Part shown: one piece after another, positions 7,456 to 15,710 of the stretch
Layout of the letters: each line of letters starts with the position of its first letter
Numbering within the stretch: the first letter of the stretch is position 1
The notes under the pieces: model-generated
Databases searched by the model: none
Told to the model about the DNA's origin: nothing
The model's input: the letters and a program-made list of their open reading frames with translations, nothing else
Assembly: GCA_021153165.1 (NCBI GenBank)
Contig: JAGKTZ010000014.1
Span: forward strand, 1 to 33,770
Origin: Prevotellaceae bacterium
GTDB lineage: Bacteria > Bacteroidota > Bacteroidia > Bacteroidales > Bacteroidaceae
DNA length: 33,770 bases
Reading direction: 5' to 3'
Program-made: the position numbers and the translations under genes

Positions 7456-7546
7456 TTAGTATTATTCCCCTTGCAGTTTATCCTGCTTATCAAATTCCCT
7501 TGCGGAGTGTCTTGCTAGTATTATTCCCCCTGCGGAATATTCTGCA
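7456..7546 (+). repeat. Three imperfect tandem repeats of about 30 bp
   Basis: TAGTATTATTCCCCTTGCAG..ATCCTGC, AAATTCCCTTGCGGAGTGTCTTGC and TAGTATTATTCCCCCTGCGG..ATTCTGC are related in series. Confidence 0.5.
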
Positions 7547-7561
7547 AATGCATTTTATAGG

Positions 7562-7635
7562 TCTCACGCCAATCCATAGAATCCAAGAATCTTTTTTTAG
7601 AATAAATTTTATAGACTCCCCAGATTTGCGTGAGA
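7562..7635. repeat. Family A palindromic element, copy 2
   Basis: Almost identical to copy 1 (TCTCACGCCAATCC .. CAGATTTGCGTGAGA), lying 14 bp from the end of the sialidase gene. As a hairpin it could also serve as its terminator. Confidence 0.8.
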
Positions 7636-7648
7636 TCTTTTGTTTGCC

Positions 7649-8857
7649 TCATTTCTTTCCCTTCACGATTTCCTCCACCGAGATGGCTTTGAATGCCATG
7701 TCGTATCCGCCAGGGCGCTCGCCTTCTTCCCAATAGAAACCGATGCGGCCGTCGGGCAACAGGGTCATGGTGGAGTAGGCCGACGAAGTGTGGCTCACTT
7801 GATAGACGCCTTGCCAGTTTGAGGCGAAGCGCAGGGGTGTGTTGTAGTCGCAGGGCTTTTCCAACTTCTTCCAATAGATCGACACATCGCGGCGGCCAGG
7901 ACCTGCGGGTACACTTTGCAGTGCGTAGGTGCCACGCTTGCCATCGACCACGGCACGGACGATCATGATTTCGCCGTTGCATGGTGTGCCTTCGTTCTTG
8001 ATGCCACCGGGAGCCAGGCGCGAGTCTACGGGATGACCCCATACGCCCTCGGCGCGTTCGGCATTGGTGAAGCGGAACACGTTGAAGTAGCGGCCGCCGT
8101 GCTTACGCGAACTGAGCAACACACTGCCGTCGGGCAATTCCTCGCACTTAGGTTCGTCACCCTTGGGCGCGCAAGATTCAGTAGCACTACCCAGGACATT
8201 CCACGAGCGGCCGAAGTTGTCCGAATAGAGCACGAAGTTGCCGCGGTGCGTACAGAGCGCAGCATACAGGCGATAGTACTTGCCCACCTTGACCTTGGTG
8301 CTCTGACAGATGCGTCCGCTGCCCATGAACAAACCATTGATGCGTCCGCCCAGCAGTTCCTTGTACACATGCGCCGTTTGGTCCACCGGCTTCTGCCATT
8401 CCCACTGCTGTGTCTTCTTGTTCCATTTGCCCCAAGTCGCCACGAAGCGTTGACTCTTTTCCACGCGCGAATTCCAATAGGGCACGTCGCCCGACACGCA
8501 GACCAACAACAACTCCTCGCGTTTGCTATCAGCCACCAGGCAAGCGTCGCCATATCCAGTCTCGGGGCCCGAACCCGTACCGACCAATACATTTTGCACA
8601 TTGCCCCAAGTCGCGCCGCCGTCCAGGCTGGTACGACCCAGGATGTCCACACGACCATAACCGATGTCGCCGCCACAGGGACGGATGTCAGTCAGCGCCA
8701 CCACCTTGCCCTGTGCCGTCGTCGTGATGGCAGGGATGCGATAGGGATAGCCAGTAGCGTCGCCCGTGTGAAACAGCACAGTTTGCGCCATAGCCGACGC
8801 CGAGAGAGCGAGCAGTGCCGCAGGAAGAGTGCGGCGCAGGAGAAATAAAAATTTCAT
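7649..8857 (-). CDS. Exo-alpha-sialidase (GH33, BNR repeats), secreted
   Basis: A 402-residue sialidase. Residues 1-24 are a Sec signal peptide ending SASAMAQ. The mature enzyme opens with YRIPAI (39-44), the RIP motif whose Arg binds the sialic acid carboxylate. CGGDIGYG near residue 64 fits the acid/base Asp region, and SLDGGATW (77-84) and SDNFGRSW are Asp-boxes of the six-bladed propeller. NEGTPCNGE, and HTSSAYSTMTLLPDG with a Tyr close to an Asp-box-like turn, match the nucleophile region. It would release terminal sialic acid from host glycoproteins in the periplasm or outside the cell. No nan catabolic genes are in the window. The leader just upstream of the start resembles the one before the BspA-like gene. 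Together with the GH84 enzyme this suggests host glycan use. Confidence 0.9.
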   Translation of the reverse strand: MKFLFLLRRTLPAALLALSASAMAQTVLFHTGDATGYPYRIPAITTTAQGKVVALTDIRPCGGDIGYGRVDILGRTSLDGGATWGNVQNVLVGTGSGPETGYGDACLVADSKREELLLVCVSGDVPYWNSRVEKSQRFVATWGKWNKKTQQWEWQKPVDQTAHVYKELLGGRINGLFMGSGRICQSTKVKVGKYYRLYAALCTHRGNFVLYSDNFGRSWNVLGSATESCAPKGDEPKCEELPDGSVLLSSRKHGGRYFNVFRFTNAERAEGVWGHPVDSRLAPGGIKNEGTPCNGEIMIVRAVVDGKRGTYALQSVPAGPGRRDVSIYWKKLEKPCDYNTPLRFASNWQGVYQVSHTSSAYSTMTLLPDGRIGFYWEEGERPGGYDMAFKAISVEEIVKGKK

Positions 8858-9215
8858 TTGTTTGATAGGTTTTAGGTTATTGATATTTGTTATTTTTTCT
8901 GAGGTTTGGAGGGATGTTTAGAGGGTAGTTCGAATGGAAGTTTGGTAGCAGTGATGAAGGAGTGATGAAGACTTACAAGAGAACATTTCCACGAGGGTAT
9001 CAATTGCAAGTTTGGTGTCTATTTCACCCCAATTGTTTAACCTAATCATAGCCTCACGCAAATCTAAGAATCTAAGAATCTTTTTTTAGAATAATTTTTA
9101 TAGATTCCAAAGATTTGCGTGAGATCTTTTGTTTGCAAGGTGATAAGAATAAGTAGTCTGCCAACATACAGAACTCCACACCCTGATTATATTGTGATTC
9201 TAATTTGTCTACTAC
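8858..9215. other. Intergenic region with leader-like repeat and family A copy
   Basis: Next to the sialidase start lies TTTGTTTGATAGGTTTTAGG (8856-8875), closely matched at 10426-10445 upstream of the BspA-like gene. A family A element occupies 9052-9124. Nothing coding is supported. Confidence 0.55.
9052..9124. repeat. Family A palindromic element, copy 3
   Basis: CCTCACGCAAATC at the left and AGATTTGCGTGAGA at the right, with the flank GTTTGCAAGGTGATAAGAATAAGTAG after it. Confidence 0.75.
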
Positions 9216-10337
9216 TTAAACATTTTCCCGAATGATGCGAGTACCCTCGGGAATACCTAATTTGTCTATATTCGTGATGTGGGTAGGGATGGTGATAGAG
9301 GTCAGGTTCTTGCAAAACAGAAAAGCCTTTTCTCCAATGCTGGTCACACTGCTGGGGATGGTGATAGAGGTAAGATTATCGCAACCTAAAAAAGCCTTTT
9401 CTCCAATGCTGATCACACTGCTAGGGATGGTAATAGAGGTCAGGCCATCGCACCCAGAAAAAGCCCAATTTCCAATGCTTGTCACACTTCTGGGGATGGT
9501 GATAGAGCGCAGGCTATAGCAATCCTCAAATGCCCTATCTCCAATGCTGATCACACTGCTGGGGATAGTGATAGAGGTCAGGCTAGAGCAACATGAAAAT
9601 GCACAATCTCCAATGCTGATTACACCACTGGGGATGGTGATAGAGGTCAGGCCATCGCAATCACAAAATGCACAATCTCCTATACAAGTCACACCAGAGA
9701 GAAGAGTGATAGAGGTTAGATTATCGCAATATGAAAATGCCGCCCGTCCAATGCTGGTAACACTGCCTGGGATGGTGATAGAGCGCAGGCTATAGCAATA
9801 TGAGAATGCCGCCTCTCCAATGCTGGTCACACCGCTAGGGATGATGATAGAGGTCAGGCTATCGCAATTCGAAAATGCCGCCCTTCCAATGCTGATCACA
9901 CTGCCTGGGATGGTGATAGAGGTTAGGTTATAACAACATGAAAATGCCGCCTCTCCAATGCTGGTCACACTGCTGGGGAGGGTGATAGAGGTCAGGCCAT
10001 CACACCCCCAAAATGCCTCCTCTCCAATACTAGTCACACTGTTGGGGATAATGATAGAGGTCAGGCTATCGCATTCCGAAAATGCCGCCCTTCCAATGCT
10101 GGTAACACAGCTAGGGAGGGTTATAGAGCATAGTCGCTCGGCCCACTCAAATGCCTCCTCTCCAATGCTAGTCACCTCATAGTCTTCACCACCAATTGTA
10201 ACAGAAGAGGGAACAACTACTTTAGAGATAATTCTCTTCTCACCTACTACACCAACCACCTCAACCCATTTATTTGTAGGGTCCGTAATTCTGTATTTCA
10301 AATCTTCAACTTGGTATATTTCACTATTTGTTTGCAT
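9216..10337 (-). CDS. BspA-like leucine-rich repeat protein (LRR_5)
   Basis: A 373-residue protein made almost wholly of 23-residue repeats of the form ITIPSSVTSIGEKAFxGCDNLTS. I count twelve complete repeats, preceded by a divergent entry (VVVPSSVTIGGEDYEVTSIGEEAFEWAERLCS) and closed by ITIPTHITNIDKLGIPEGTRII. These repeats are of the Treponema/BspA type, known from surface adhesins of Bacteroidetes. Unlike BspA there is no signal peptide: the protein starts MQTNSEIYQVEDLKYRITD, which is what normally follows the leader, and an in-frame TGA lies three codons upstream. It is either cytoplasmic, or has lost its leader. The 69-bp DNA repeats are very similar to one another, so unequal recombination may vary repeat number. 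Confidence 0.9.
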   Translation of the reverse strand: MQTNSEIYQVEDLKYRITDPTNKWVEVVGVVGEKRIISKVVVPSSVTIGGEDYEVTSIGEEAFEWAERLCSITLPSCVTSIGRAAFSECDSLTSIIIPNSVTSIGEEAFWGCDGLTSITLPSSVTSIGEAAFSCCYNLTSITIPGSVISIGRAAFSNCDSLTSIIIPSGVTSIGEAAFSYCYSLRSITIPGSVTSIGRAAFSYCDNLTSITLLSGVTCIGDCAFCDCDGLTSITIPSGVISIGDCAFSCCSSLTSITIPSSVISIGDRAFEDCYSLRSITIPRSVTSIGNWAFSGCDGLTSITIPSSVISIGEKAFLGCDNLTSITIPSSVTSIGEKAFLFCKNLTSITIPTHITNIDKLGIPEGTRIIRENV

Positions 10338-10622
10338 AGCGTATCAAATTTATATGGTCGGGGCTAAGTGTGTGCGGTAAGAGCGTAGGGGCATTGGGCG
10401 TACACACGGAGAGAAAGAATTAGATTTGTTTGATAGGTTCTAAGGTTTTTCGTATTTGTTTCAGATATCAGATATTAGTCTATTTGCAAAACTACATTTT
10501 TTCCAGCGAATAAATGAAGATACTTACACTTTTTCCAGCAAATGGGTAAAAGTTTTTCACAATAAGGGCTTGGGCCTTTTGCGTGAGACTACTTATTCAG
10601 GATCACCTCGCAAACAAAAAAA
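10338..10622. other. Upstream region of the BspA-like gene
   Basis: Contains TTTGTTTGATAGGTTCTAAGG, shared with the sialidase leader, a CAAAACTA element that reads TAGTTTTG on the minus strand at 10497-10504 (a possible -7 box giving a leader of about 150 bases), and a half-copy of family A (10581-10615: GCGTGAGACTACTTATTCAGG, then GATCACCTCGCAAAC). Confidence 0.5.
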
Positions 10623-10695
10623 TCTCACGCAAATCTGGGGAATCTATAAAAATTCTTCTAAAAAGGATTCTTAGATTCTATGGATTTGCGTGAGA
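10623..10695. repeat. Family A palindromic element, copy 4
   Basis: TCTCACGCAAATC at the left and GATTTGCGTGAGA at the right, perfect 13-bp inverted termini. It is flanked by partial copies on both sides, and the right flank (CTCAGGATCACTT) runs into the stop codon of the GH84 gene at 10731. Confidence 0.85.
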
Positions 10696-10730
10696 CTACT
10701 TTACTCAGGCGTGAGACCTCTTACTCAGGA

Positions 10731-13637
10731 TCACTTAGCCAGTTTCAGCGTCTTGGTAGCCGTAGCGGTTTGTACGGTAGCCAAGTAGATGCTGCCCTGG
10801 AGTCCGAACAATGAGATTTGAGGTGCTGATTGTACGGTGCGCAGTGTCTTGCCGTCCACGCTGCGGATAGTGATGCTTTGTATGGGTTCTGCAGATTCTA
10901 CGCAGAGGTTTTCGCCGTCGATGTAGCAGTGGATGTCGCCGTTGTCGCGCAGGACTTGTTGCAAGTCTGTCGCTTCCTCGTAGGTCGTGATATTGAATTG
11001 GAAGGCTTCGGCACGTTCGACATTCTTGGGTTCGATGCGTCCGTTGTTCACCACCCAGTAGTTTGTGCCTGCAGATTCGGCATTTTGGATAGAGAAGAGG
11101 CCGCCCATTTCTGTCAGGTTGTAGGTGTTCCAATCGTTGTAGAAAGCATTGACACCAAAGTCACCCAGTTCGTTGACATATCTGTTGTCCTTGGCTGAAA
11201 CGAGTTTGTAGCGCTTCTTGACGGGGTCGATAGTGAATTTCCACAATTGGTTTTGCTTTTGCACGACGTTGAGTATGCGGAATTGTGGATAACTGCCCGA
11301 ACCATTAGGATTGGGGTTGGTCAGATATTTGCCGCTCTCGTCGCGAATGACATATTCCTTGCCAGCCTCGATCACAGGGTGCGCCACCTCGCCGCTCACG
11401 GGTACGATTTCGAAGATGAAGCGGTCGGTGTTGAGTGTAGTTTGTGAATCTTGCGAGATGCGAGTAGAGTTGGCTGTCCAGAACTTGTTGCCTGCGCTAC
11501 CACCGTTTTGGATCGCGTACTTACCGTTCAGGCGATACAAGTTGTAGGTGTGCCATGCCGCTTCGTAGGGGTTGGTCGAATTGTTGGCGGTGAAGTTGCC
11601 CAATTCGTTCAGATAGCGGCTATCCTTGGCGTTGATGATCTTGTAGCGACCAGTCTCCATATCCACTTGGATAGTCCAGTGCTGGCGTGTAGGATTGATG
11701 TCGTCGATTTCGGCTTGGAAGGTAGGATTGCCGCCAGTGCCGCCGTCGTTGGTATTGGTCAGATACTTGCCTTGATATTTGATGTAGTATTCACCCTTTT
11801 CCAAGAGTTCGGCGGGGAATACGTCGAGGCGGTAGTCATAGTTTTGGCGATATTCGGCGATTAGGTTGCCCAAGTGTTGCTTGATGAAAGGTTGCACCAC
11901 GACCTCTGCCACGATAGGATTGACGCGCATGATCGAGCCGTCGAAGTCGCGCGACATCACCTTGTCCTGTGCTCGTGTGTTTTCCAAATAGGTCAGATAG
12001 GCTTCGACGAAGGCTTCGGGATTCTTGTCGTTCAAGCAGGTGTACATCTCCATCAATGCTTGTCCGCGCACACCGGTATGGCGCATCACTTGCACCCATG
12101 GTGTGATTTCGGCGGTCAGTTCGGGTTGGTCGGTATTGGCCAGGAGCACGTCGGCGGCATCTACCATCAGGTCAAACTGTGCCTTCATTTCCGCCACGAG
12201 CGAAGCGTCGTATCCCTTGGCTATGCCGTTGTTGAATCGTGTGGCTACGCCCTTAAATTCGGTCGATTCGTTGGTGCGGCGCAGACCGTGTGTGTTGACA
12301 CCCAAGTCCACGTTGTGTTGGCAGAACAGGCGGAAGGCCTCGGCGCGCTCGGGCATCAGATACTTGATAGCGCGTTCCCACGAAGCGTCGCTATCGTAGG
12401 CGCCCATGTTCCATGTATAGTCTGCCACGCTGTAGAGAGACAACATAGATGCTTCGGCATATTCCATAGGGTTGGAAGTGTAGCCCGACACCATATCCTC
12501 GATATCAAGGTCGTCGCCGAATGTGGGTCCCATCAGCAGGTGGCGTCCGCAGTAGTCGGTCACGGGATAGTTCAACCAGATGTAGGCCTTGCGACCGATA
12601 CGTGGGTTGATCCATTGCAAGTCTGATTTGTTGATGAAGTCGACCACGCTGTTGCCGGTCCACATGATGCGCACCTCTTCGTACATATTGTCGCGCAATT
12701 CGAAGTGATAGGTATTGCCACTCCAGCCACGGTTGTATTCGGTAGGGCAGATGATGAGTGGGTCGACGTCGTCGTGCTTTCTCACGAAATTGTCGGTCAC
12801 ATAGTTCATCAGTTGTGCTTGCTTGATACCGCTGGTGCCTTCGCCCGAGATATCGTCGAAGAATACGGCAAACGAGCGGATGCCCAGTGCGTACATGCTT
12901 TCGAGTTTGTTCACCACATTTTGTTCGTCGGCAGCATTCCATTTGATATCGTTACCGGGGTGTACTGCCCAGACAAACTTCACCTTGTTTTCCTTAGCCA
13001 CGCGTGCCAATTCGCGCATCTTTTCAGCCTGCGCTGTGGGATAGTTTTCGCGCCAGCGTCCACGGTGATAGGGGTCGTCCTTGGGGCCGTAGATGTAGAC
13101 GTTCATCTTGTTGGCGCCATAGAATTGGAATTGGCGTATGCGGTCCGTTTGGCTCCAGTTGTTGCCATAGAATCCTTCCACCACGCCACGTTCTACGATG
13201 TCGGGCCAGTCCTTGACAGTGACGCTCATCACCTGTGGCTGTGCTGCCACTTGCAGGAACGACTGCACGCCGTAGAATGTACCTGCGCCGTCGTGTCCAG
13301 CGATCACCACCTTGCCCGGTTCCACCTTCAGCAAGTAACCTTCGGCCTTTTCTGGGATTTCGGCAGCATATTCAGCCACGGCTGCATCGCCGCGTTCACC
13401 CATCACGATGGTCACGGCACCTGCGCCATCGGTCACTTGACACTTAGCCTTGAGTGCTCTCACCGCATCGGCATCGGCTTGGTTGGCGCCTTGCAGGGTG
13501 TAGGTAGCACCGGCGCTATCATACGCCTTGTCACCCCATGCCACACTCTGTGGGATAGGCGAAATAGTCACTTGTTGCGCCATAGCAGCAGTCGTAGCCG
13601 CCAATGCTATAGCAGAAAGAATAGACTTGATTTTCAT
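10731..13637 (-). CDS. Secreted GH84 beta-N-acetylglucosaminidase (O-GlcNAcase/hyaluronidase type)
   Basis: A 968-residue enzyme from the chosen start. Its -7 box lies at 13667-13674, so the longer 978-residue reading would begin before transcription starts; this start also opens directly with signal peptide MKIKSILSAIALAATTAAMA. An N-terminal beta domain (about 20-140) precedes the catalytic barrel with RGVVEGFYGNNWS, NVYIYGPKDDPYHRGRW and the catalytic Asp pair in VFFDDISGEG (about 260). WTGNSVVD and WLNYPVTD line the GlcNAc pocket. After a helical region come two related modules of about 120 residues (from about 619 and 756; GKYLTN .. RYLNELG, GKYLTN .. RYVNELG), possibly carbohydrate-binding beta-trefoils, then a C-terminal tail (about 915-968) ending LQGSIYLATVQTATATKTLK, like a type IX secretion sorting domain. 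It removes GlcNAc from host glycans. Confidence 0.92.
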   Translation of the reverse strand: MKIKSILSAIALAATTAAMAQQVTISPIPQSVAWGDKAYDSAGATYTLQGANQADADAVRALKAKCQVTDGAGAVTIVMGERGDAAVAEYAAEIPEKAEGYLLKVEPGKVVIAGHDGAGTFYGVQSFLQVAAQPQVMSVTVKDWPDIVERGVVEGFYGNNWSQTDRIRQFQFYGANKMNVYIYGPKDDPYHRGRWRENYPTAQAEKMRELARVAKENKVKFVWAVHPGNDIKWNAADEQNVVNKLESMYALGIRSFAVFFDDISGEGTSGIKQAQLMNYVTDNFVRKHDDVDPLIICPTEYNRGWSGNTYHFELRDNMYEEVRIMWTGNSVVDFINKSDLQWINPRIGRKAYIWLNYPVTDYCGRHLLMGPTFGDDLDIEDMVSGYTSNPMEYAEASMLSLYSVADYTWNMGAYDSDASWERAIKYLMPERAEAFRLFCQHNVDLGVNTHGLRRTNESTEFKGVATRFNNGIAKGYDASLVAEMKAQFDLMVDAADVLLANTDQPELTAEITPWVQVMRHTGVRGQALMEMYTCLNDKNPEAFVEAYLTYLENTRAQDKVMSRDFDGSIMRVNPIVAEVVVQPFIKQHLGNLIAEYRQNYDYRLDVFPAELLEKGEYYIKYQGKYLTNTNDGGTGGNPTFQAEIDDINPTRQHWTIQVDMETGRYKIINAKDSRYLNELGNFTANNSTNPYEAAWHTYNLYRLNGKYAIQNGGSAGNKFWTANSTRISQDSQTTLNTDRFIFEIVPVSGEVAHPVIEAGKEYVIRDESGKYLTNPNPNGSGSYPQFRILNVVQKQNQLWKFTIDPVKKRYKLVSAKDNRYVNELGDFGVNAFYNDWNTYNLTEMGGLFSIQNAESAGTNYWVVNNGRIEPKNVERAEAFQFNITTYEEATDLQQVLRDNGDIHCYIDGENLCVESAEPIQSITIRSVDGKTLRTVQSAPQISLFGLQGSIYLATVQTATATKTLKLAK

Positions 13638-13666
13638 ATTCGTATGTTTTATATTTAGGTTTGGCA

Positions 13667-13674
13667 CAAAGATA
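13667..13674 (-). promoter_or_regulatory. -7 element of the GH84 gene
   Basis: TATCTTTG on the minus strand, about 30 bp before the chosen ATG. Confidence 0.5.
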
Positions 13675-13855
13675 ATCAGAAAATATTAGATAGGAATTAA
13701 GAAGCTACTTAATTTTCGAATATAAGTATAGGAAACCGCCATTTCATTATGTTTTATATTCAAAAAAAGTCGGCAGGGTAGACTAAATCTCTGTTTCCTT
13801 CTATTTCTCGGCCATGTAGTTCTCGTCATGTGAATTGTGCAAATTGCCCTATGGA

Positions 13856-13887
13856 TTTGCACGAGTGCAAAAAATGTATTACCTTTG
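13856..13887 (+). promoter_or_regulatory. Promoter of tRNA-Arg
   Basis: TTTG at 13856-13859 and TACCTTTG at 13880-13887 with a 20-base spacer give a textbook Bacteroidetes promoter, predicting a start near 13894, about 60 bp before the tRNA. Confidence 0.75.
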
Positions 13888-13955
13888 CTCACGCTTGGCA
13901 CAGACAGGTGCGATATATTCCATATCCATGCATCCATCTGCACACATAGCGGTCT

Positions 13956-14027
13956 GCCTCTGTAGTTCAACGGATAGAATAGAAGTTTCCTAAACTTTAG
14001 ATCCGAGTTCGATTCTCGGCGGAGGTA
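13956..14027 (+). tRNA. tRNA-Arg (anticodon CCU, reads AGG)
   Basis: A complete cloverleaf of 72 bases without encoded CCA. The acceptor GCCTCTG pairs with CGGAGGT (14020-14026, with G-U pairs), followed by discriminator A14027. The D arm is GTTC..GAAT, the anticodon stem GAAGT/ACTTT encloses loop TTCCTAA with anticodon CCT at 13989-13991, and the T arm is CCGAG-TTCGATT-CTCGG. CCA must be added after transcription. A family A repeat begins 29 bp downstream. Confidence 0.93.
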
Positions 14028-14055
14028 CACAATGCCACAATAAGCCAACAAAAAA

Positions 14056-14129
14056 TCTCACGCAAATCTTTGGAATCTATAAAAATTCTTCTAAAAAAAT
14101 CTTCTTAGATTCTATGGATTCGCGTGAGA
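14056..14129. repeat. Family A palindromic element, copy 5
   Basis: TCTCACGCAAATC at the left, GGATTCGCGTGAGA at the right (one change in the arm). It sits directly after the tRNA and could terminate it. Confidence 0.8.
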
Positions 14130-14276
14130 TTACTTATTCTTATCACTTTGCTAAAACTACATTCAGGGCAAGGCAATATCATACGCCTTGCTCTGTTTTT
14201 TTGGGGGGGCAGTTCACTCAGGTGGAGAAAGACGAGAGCCGCACGTAGAGACGTCCCATTGGGGCGTCTAAATTCC

Positions 14277-14469
14277 TCCACGTATCACACGTATCTCGTG
14301 TATTTTGCCTTACCACGAATTATTTATTTTTACCACGAATCGCCACGAATATTCACGAATTTTCATTTGTCAACCACTAACCGCAATGTCACATTGCTTG
14401 ACTAATAAAAATTCGTGTAGATTCGTGGTAAAAAACTAAAAATACACGAGATACGCGAGATACGTGGAG
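14277..14469. repeat. Family D, complete large palindrome
   Basis: The left arm reads TCCACGTATCACACGTATCT, TTACCACGAATTA, CACGAATTTTCATTTGTCAA; the right arm (14393-14469) gives the complement in reverse order: TTGACTAATAAAAATTCGTG, ATTCGTGGTAAA, TACACGAGATACG, GATACGTGGA. It encloses CACTAACCGCAATGTCACA. The other places in the window hold single arms only. Confidence 0.75.
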
Positions 14470-14518
14470 AACTCTCTCATCTCTCCTCTCTCAACTCACC
14501 ACTCTCCTCCCTCATCCC

Positions 14519-14605
14519 AAAAAAGTCTAATGAAATTTGAATAAAACCTTAGGCTTTTTTGAAAAAAGTCTAAGGAATTTTTCACGAGGCCTAATCTTTT
14601 TCTAC
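14519..14605. repeat. Family E T-rich repeat
   Basis: AAAAAAGTCTAATGAAATTT, CCTTAGGCTTTTTTGAAAA and AAGTCTAAGGAATTTTTCAC are related to the units at 5923-5985. Confidence 0.45.
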
Positions 14606-14711
14606 CAGTAAAAAAACTGCAACAATAGGCAAATCAGTGTGATAATCCTGCACACTATTGGCAAAAAATGCTTTTCCACCCCAACATAGCGCCAACCGAG
14701 GGGATACAACA

Positions 14712-14755
14712 AACCCAGGGCTTCGGCTCAAGAGGGGTTTGCCTTGCCCTGGGTT
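14712..14755. repeat. AACCCAGGGC..GCCCTGGGTT palindromic element, copy 2
   Basis: AACCCAGGGC (14712-14721) pairs perfectly with GCCCTGGGTT (14746-14755). The inner CTTCGGCTCAAG and TTTGCCTTG match the copy near 2.2 kb. Confidence 0.6.
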
Positions 14756-14866
14756 ATGTGCTTTTGGCCAGTCAGACCGTGGGTGAAACGATAAGCGTCC
14801 AACTACGAGGACCGTTTCCTATCTGTTCACAGCAATGATCTTAAACCGATAATGCCGTTGCATTTG

Positions 14867-15499
14867 CTAATTGAATGTGCTCTCCATATAGGCTTCATAG
14901 TCGAAGTGCGCTTCCACCACATTCTTTTCTGGATATACCACCCAGTAGCATAGGCTGCCAGGCTTCTTGTAGCACATCCCTTCCTCAGCTGATTCTGGGG
15001 TGAGCGAATAGCCTGCTGCCTCGATGCGCTTCACTTGTGCCTGAAGCATATTGGCGTCAAACAAGGCGATGGAGAACATATCATACATATCGCCACAGGG
15101 AGCAATCCACATGGCTACGCCGAGCGAGTCGGGATTGACCTTCTTGGCTTCCTTGTAGAAATCCTCGATGTTGGTTAATTCCGCATTTTTCATCATAGTG
15201 ACAAGAAATACCTCCTTGTCGATATGGTCTTTCACGTCGAAATCGCTGAATTCTTGCTTGAGTCTGTCCACGTGCTTTTGGTCGTAGATCTTTTCAAATT
15301 GGGAATACAGATCATAAGCCCCCAAAACGATAGAGTCGACCTTTTCCACCGATGGTACTTCCTTTGCCAGAATAGCAGCAGTGTCTACTACTTCTACGCT
15401 GTCTGCGTCTGCGCCTTCTCCCTTTTGACCAGAACCACCGCAAGATGCGATAGTGATAGCACCAAATGCCAACGCTGCGAACAATAATGTATTTTTCAT
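14867..15499 (-). CDS. Putative lipoprotein of unknown function
   Basis: A 210-residue protein with a lipoprotein signal: a hydrophobic leader then ITIASCGGSG, where Cys20 is the lipidated residue followed by Gly/Ser and an acidic linker (EGADADSVEVVDTAAIL). The mature part is a mixed alpha/beta domain with MWIAPCGDMYDMFSIALFD and SLCYWVVYPEKNVVEAHFDYEAYM; I recognise no family. It is likely anchored in the outer membrane or facing the periplasm. It has its own promoter with a leader of about 85 bases that includes an inverted repeat (GAGGCTC 15513-15519 / GAGCCTC 15552-15558). No same-strand gene is close enough to be co-transcribed. Confidence 0.8.
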   Translation of the reverse strand: MKNTLLFAALAFGAITIASCGGSGQKGEGADADSVEVVDTAAILAKEVPSVEKVDSIVLGAYDLYSQFEKIYDQKHVDRLKQEFSDFDVKDHIDKEVFLVTMMKNAELTNIEDFYKEAKKVNPDSLGVAMWIAPCGDMYDMFSIALFDANMLQAQVKRIEAAGYSLTPESAEEGMCYKKPGSLCYWVVYPEKNVVEAHFDYEAYMESTFN

Positions 15500-15592
15500 A
15501 TCAATATCTAAGGAGGCTCAATCTATATACTTTGACATCGGCGAATAGTCAGAGCCTCATTAACGGCTACTGCCAATGTTATATCATTGGTG

Positions 15593-15624
15593 CAAAGATA
15601 ACTGATTCTTTTTATATCTTTCAA
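15593..15624 (-). promoter_or_regulatory. Promoter of the lipoprotein gene
   Basis: On the minus strand TATCTTTG (15593-15600) is preceded 21 bases earlier by TTG (15622-15624), fitting the Bacteroidetes -33/-7 pattern. Confidence 0.6.
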
Positions 15625-15710
15625 TCCATTTCAATCCTTTTTAGCAAGAAGGGAGGGTAACCTTTAAGTTCCTTAAAGTCTTTAGAGTCCTTAGAGCCTA
15701 CAGCCATTAT

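Larger units (their letters stand above)
7014..7648. other. Gene-free repeat island between two near-identical repeats
   Basis: Two nearly identical copies of family A (7095-7168 and 7562-7635) bracket two family B copies in inverted order and two sets of short tandem repeats. The ORF across it is repeat-derived and not supported. Confidence 0.6.
14470..14866. other. Intergenic region: pyrimidine tract, family E and a palindromic element
   Basis: A CTCTCC/CTCAAC tract (14470-14517), family E units (14519-14605) and an AT-rich part precede the AACCCAGGGC hairpin element. No gene is seen. Confidence 0.5.

Noticed and set aside
7916..8848. 310-codon plus-strand ORF opposite the sialidase
   Set aside because: Antisense to a recognised GH33 gene, no start signal, low-complexity translation.
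9232..10182. Regular 69-bp repeats resembling a CRISPR array
   Set aside because: They are in-frame coding repeats of LRR_5 units with no unique spacers, leader or cas genes.
12705..13658. 317-codon plus-strand ORF opposite the GH84 gene
   Set aside because: Antisense shadow caused by codon bias of the real gene.
13638..13667. Ten-codon N-terminal extension of the GH84 protein
   Set aside because: It would start at the -7 promoter element; the internal Met begins a clean signal peptide.
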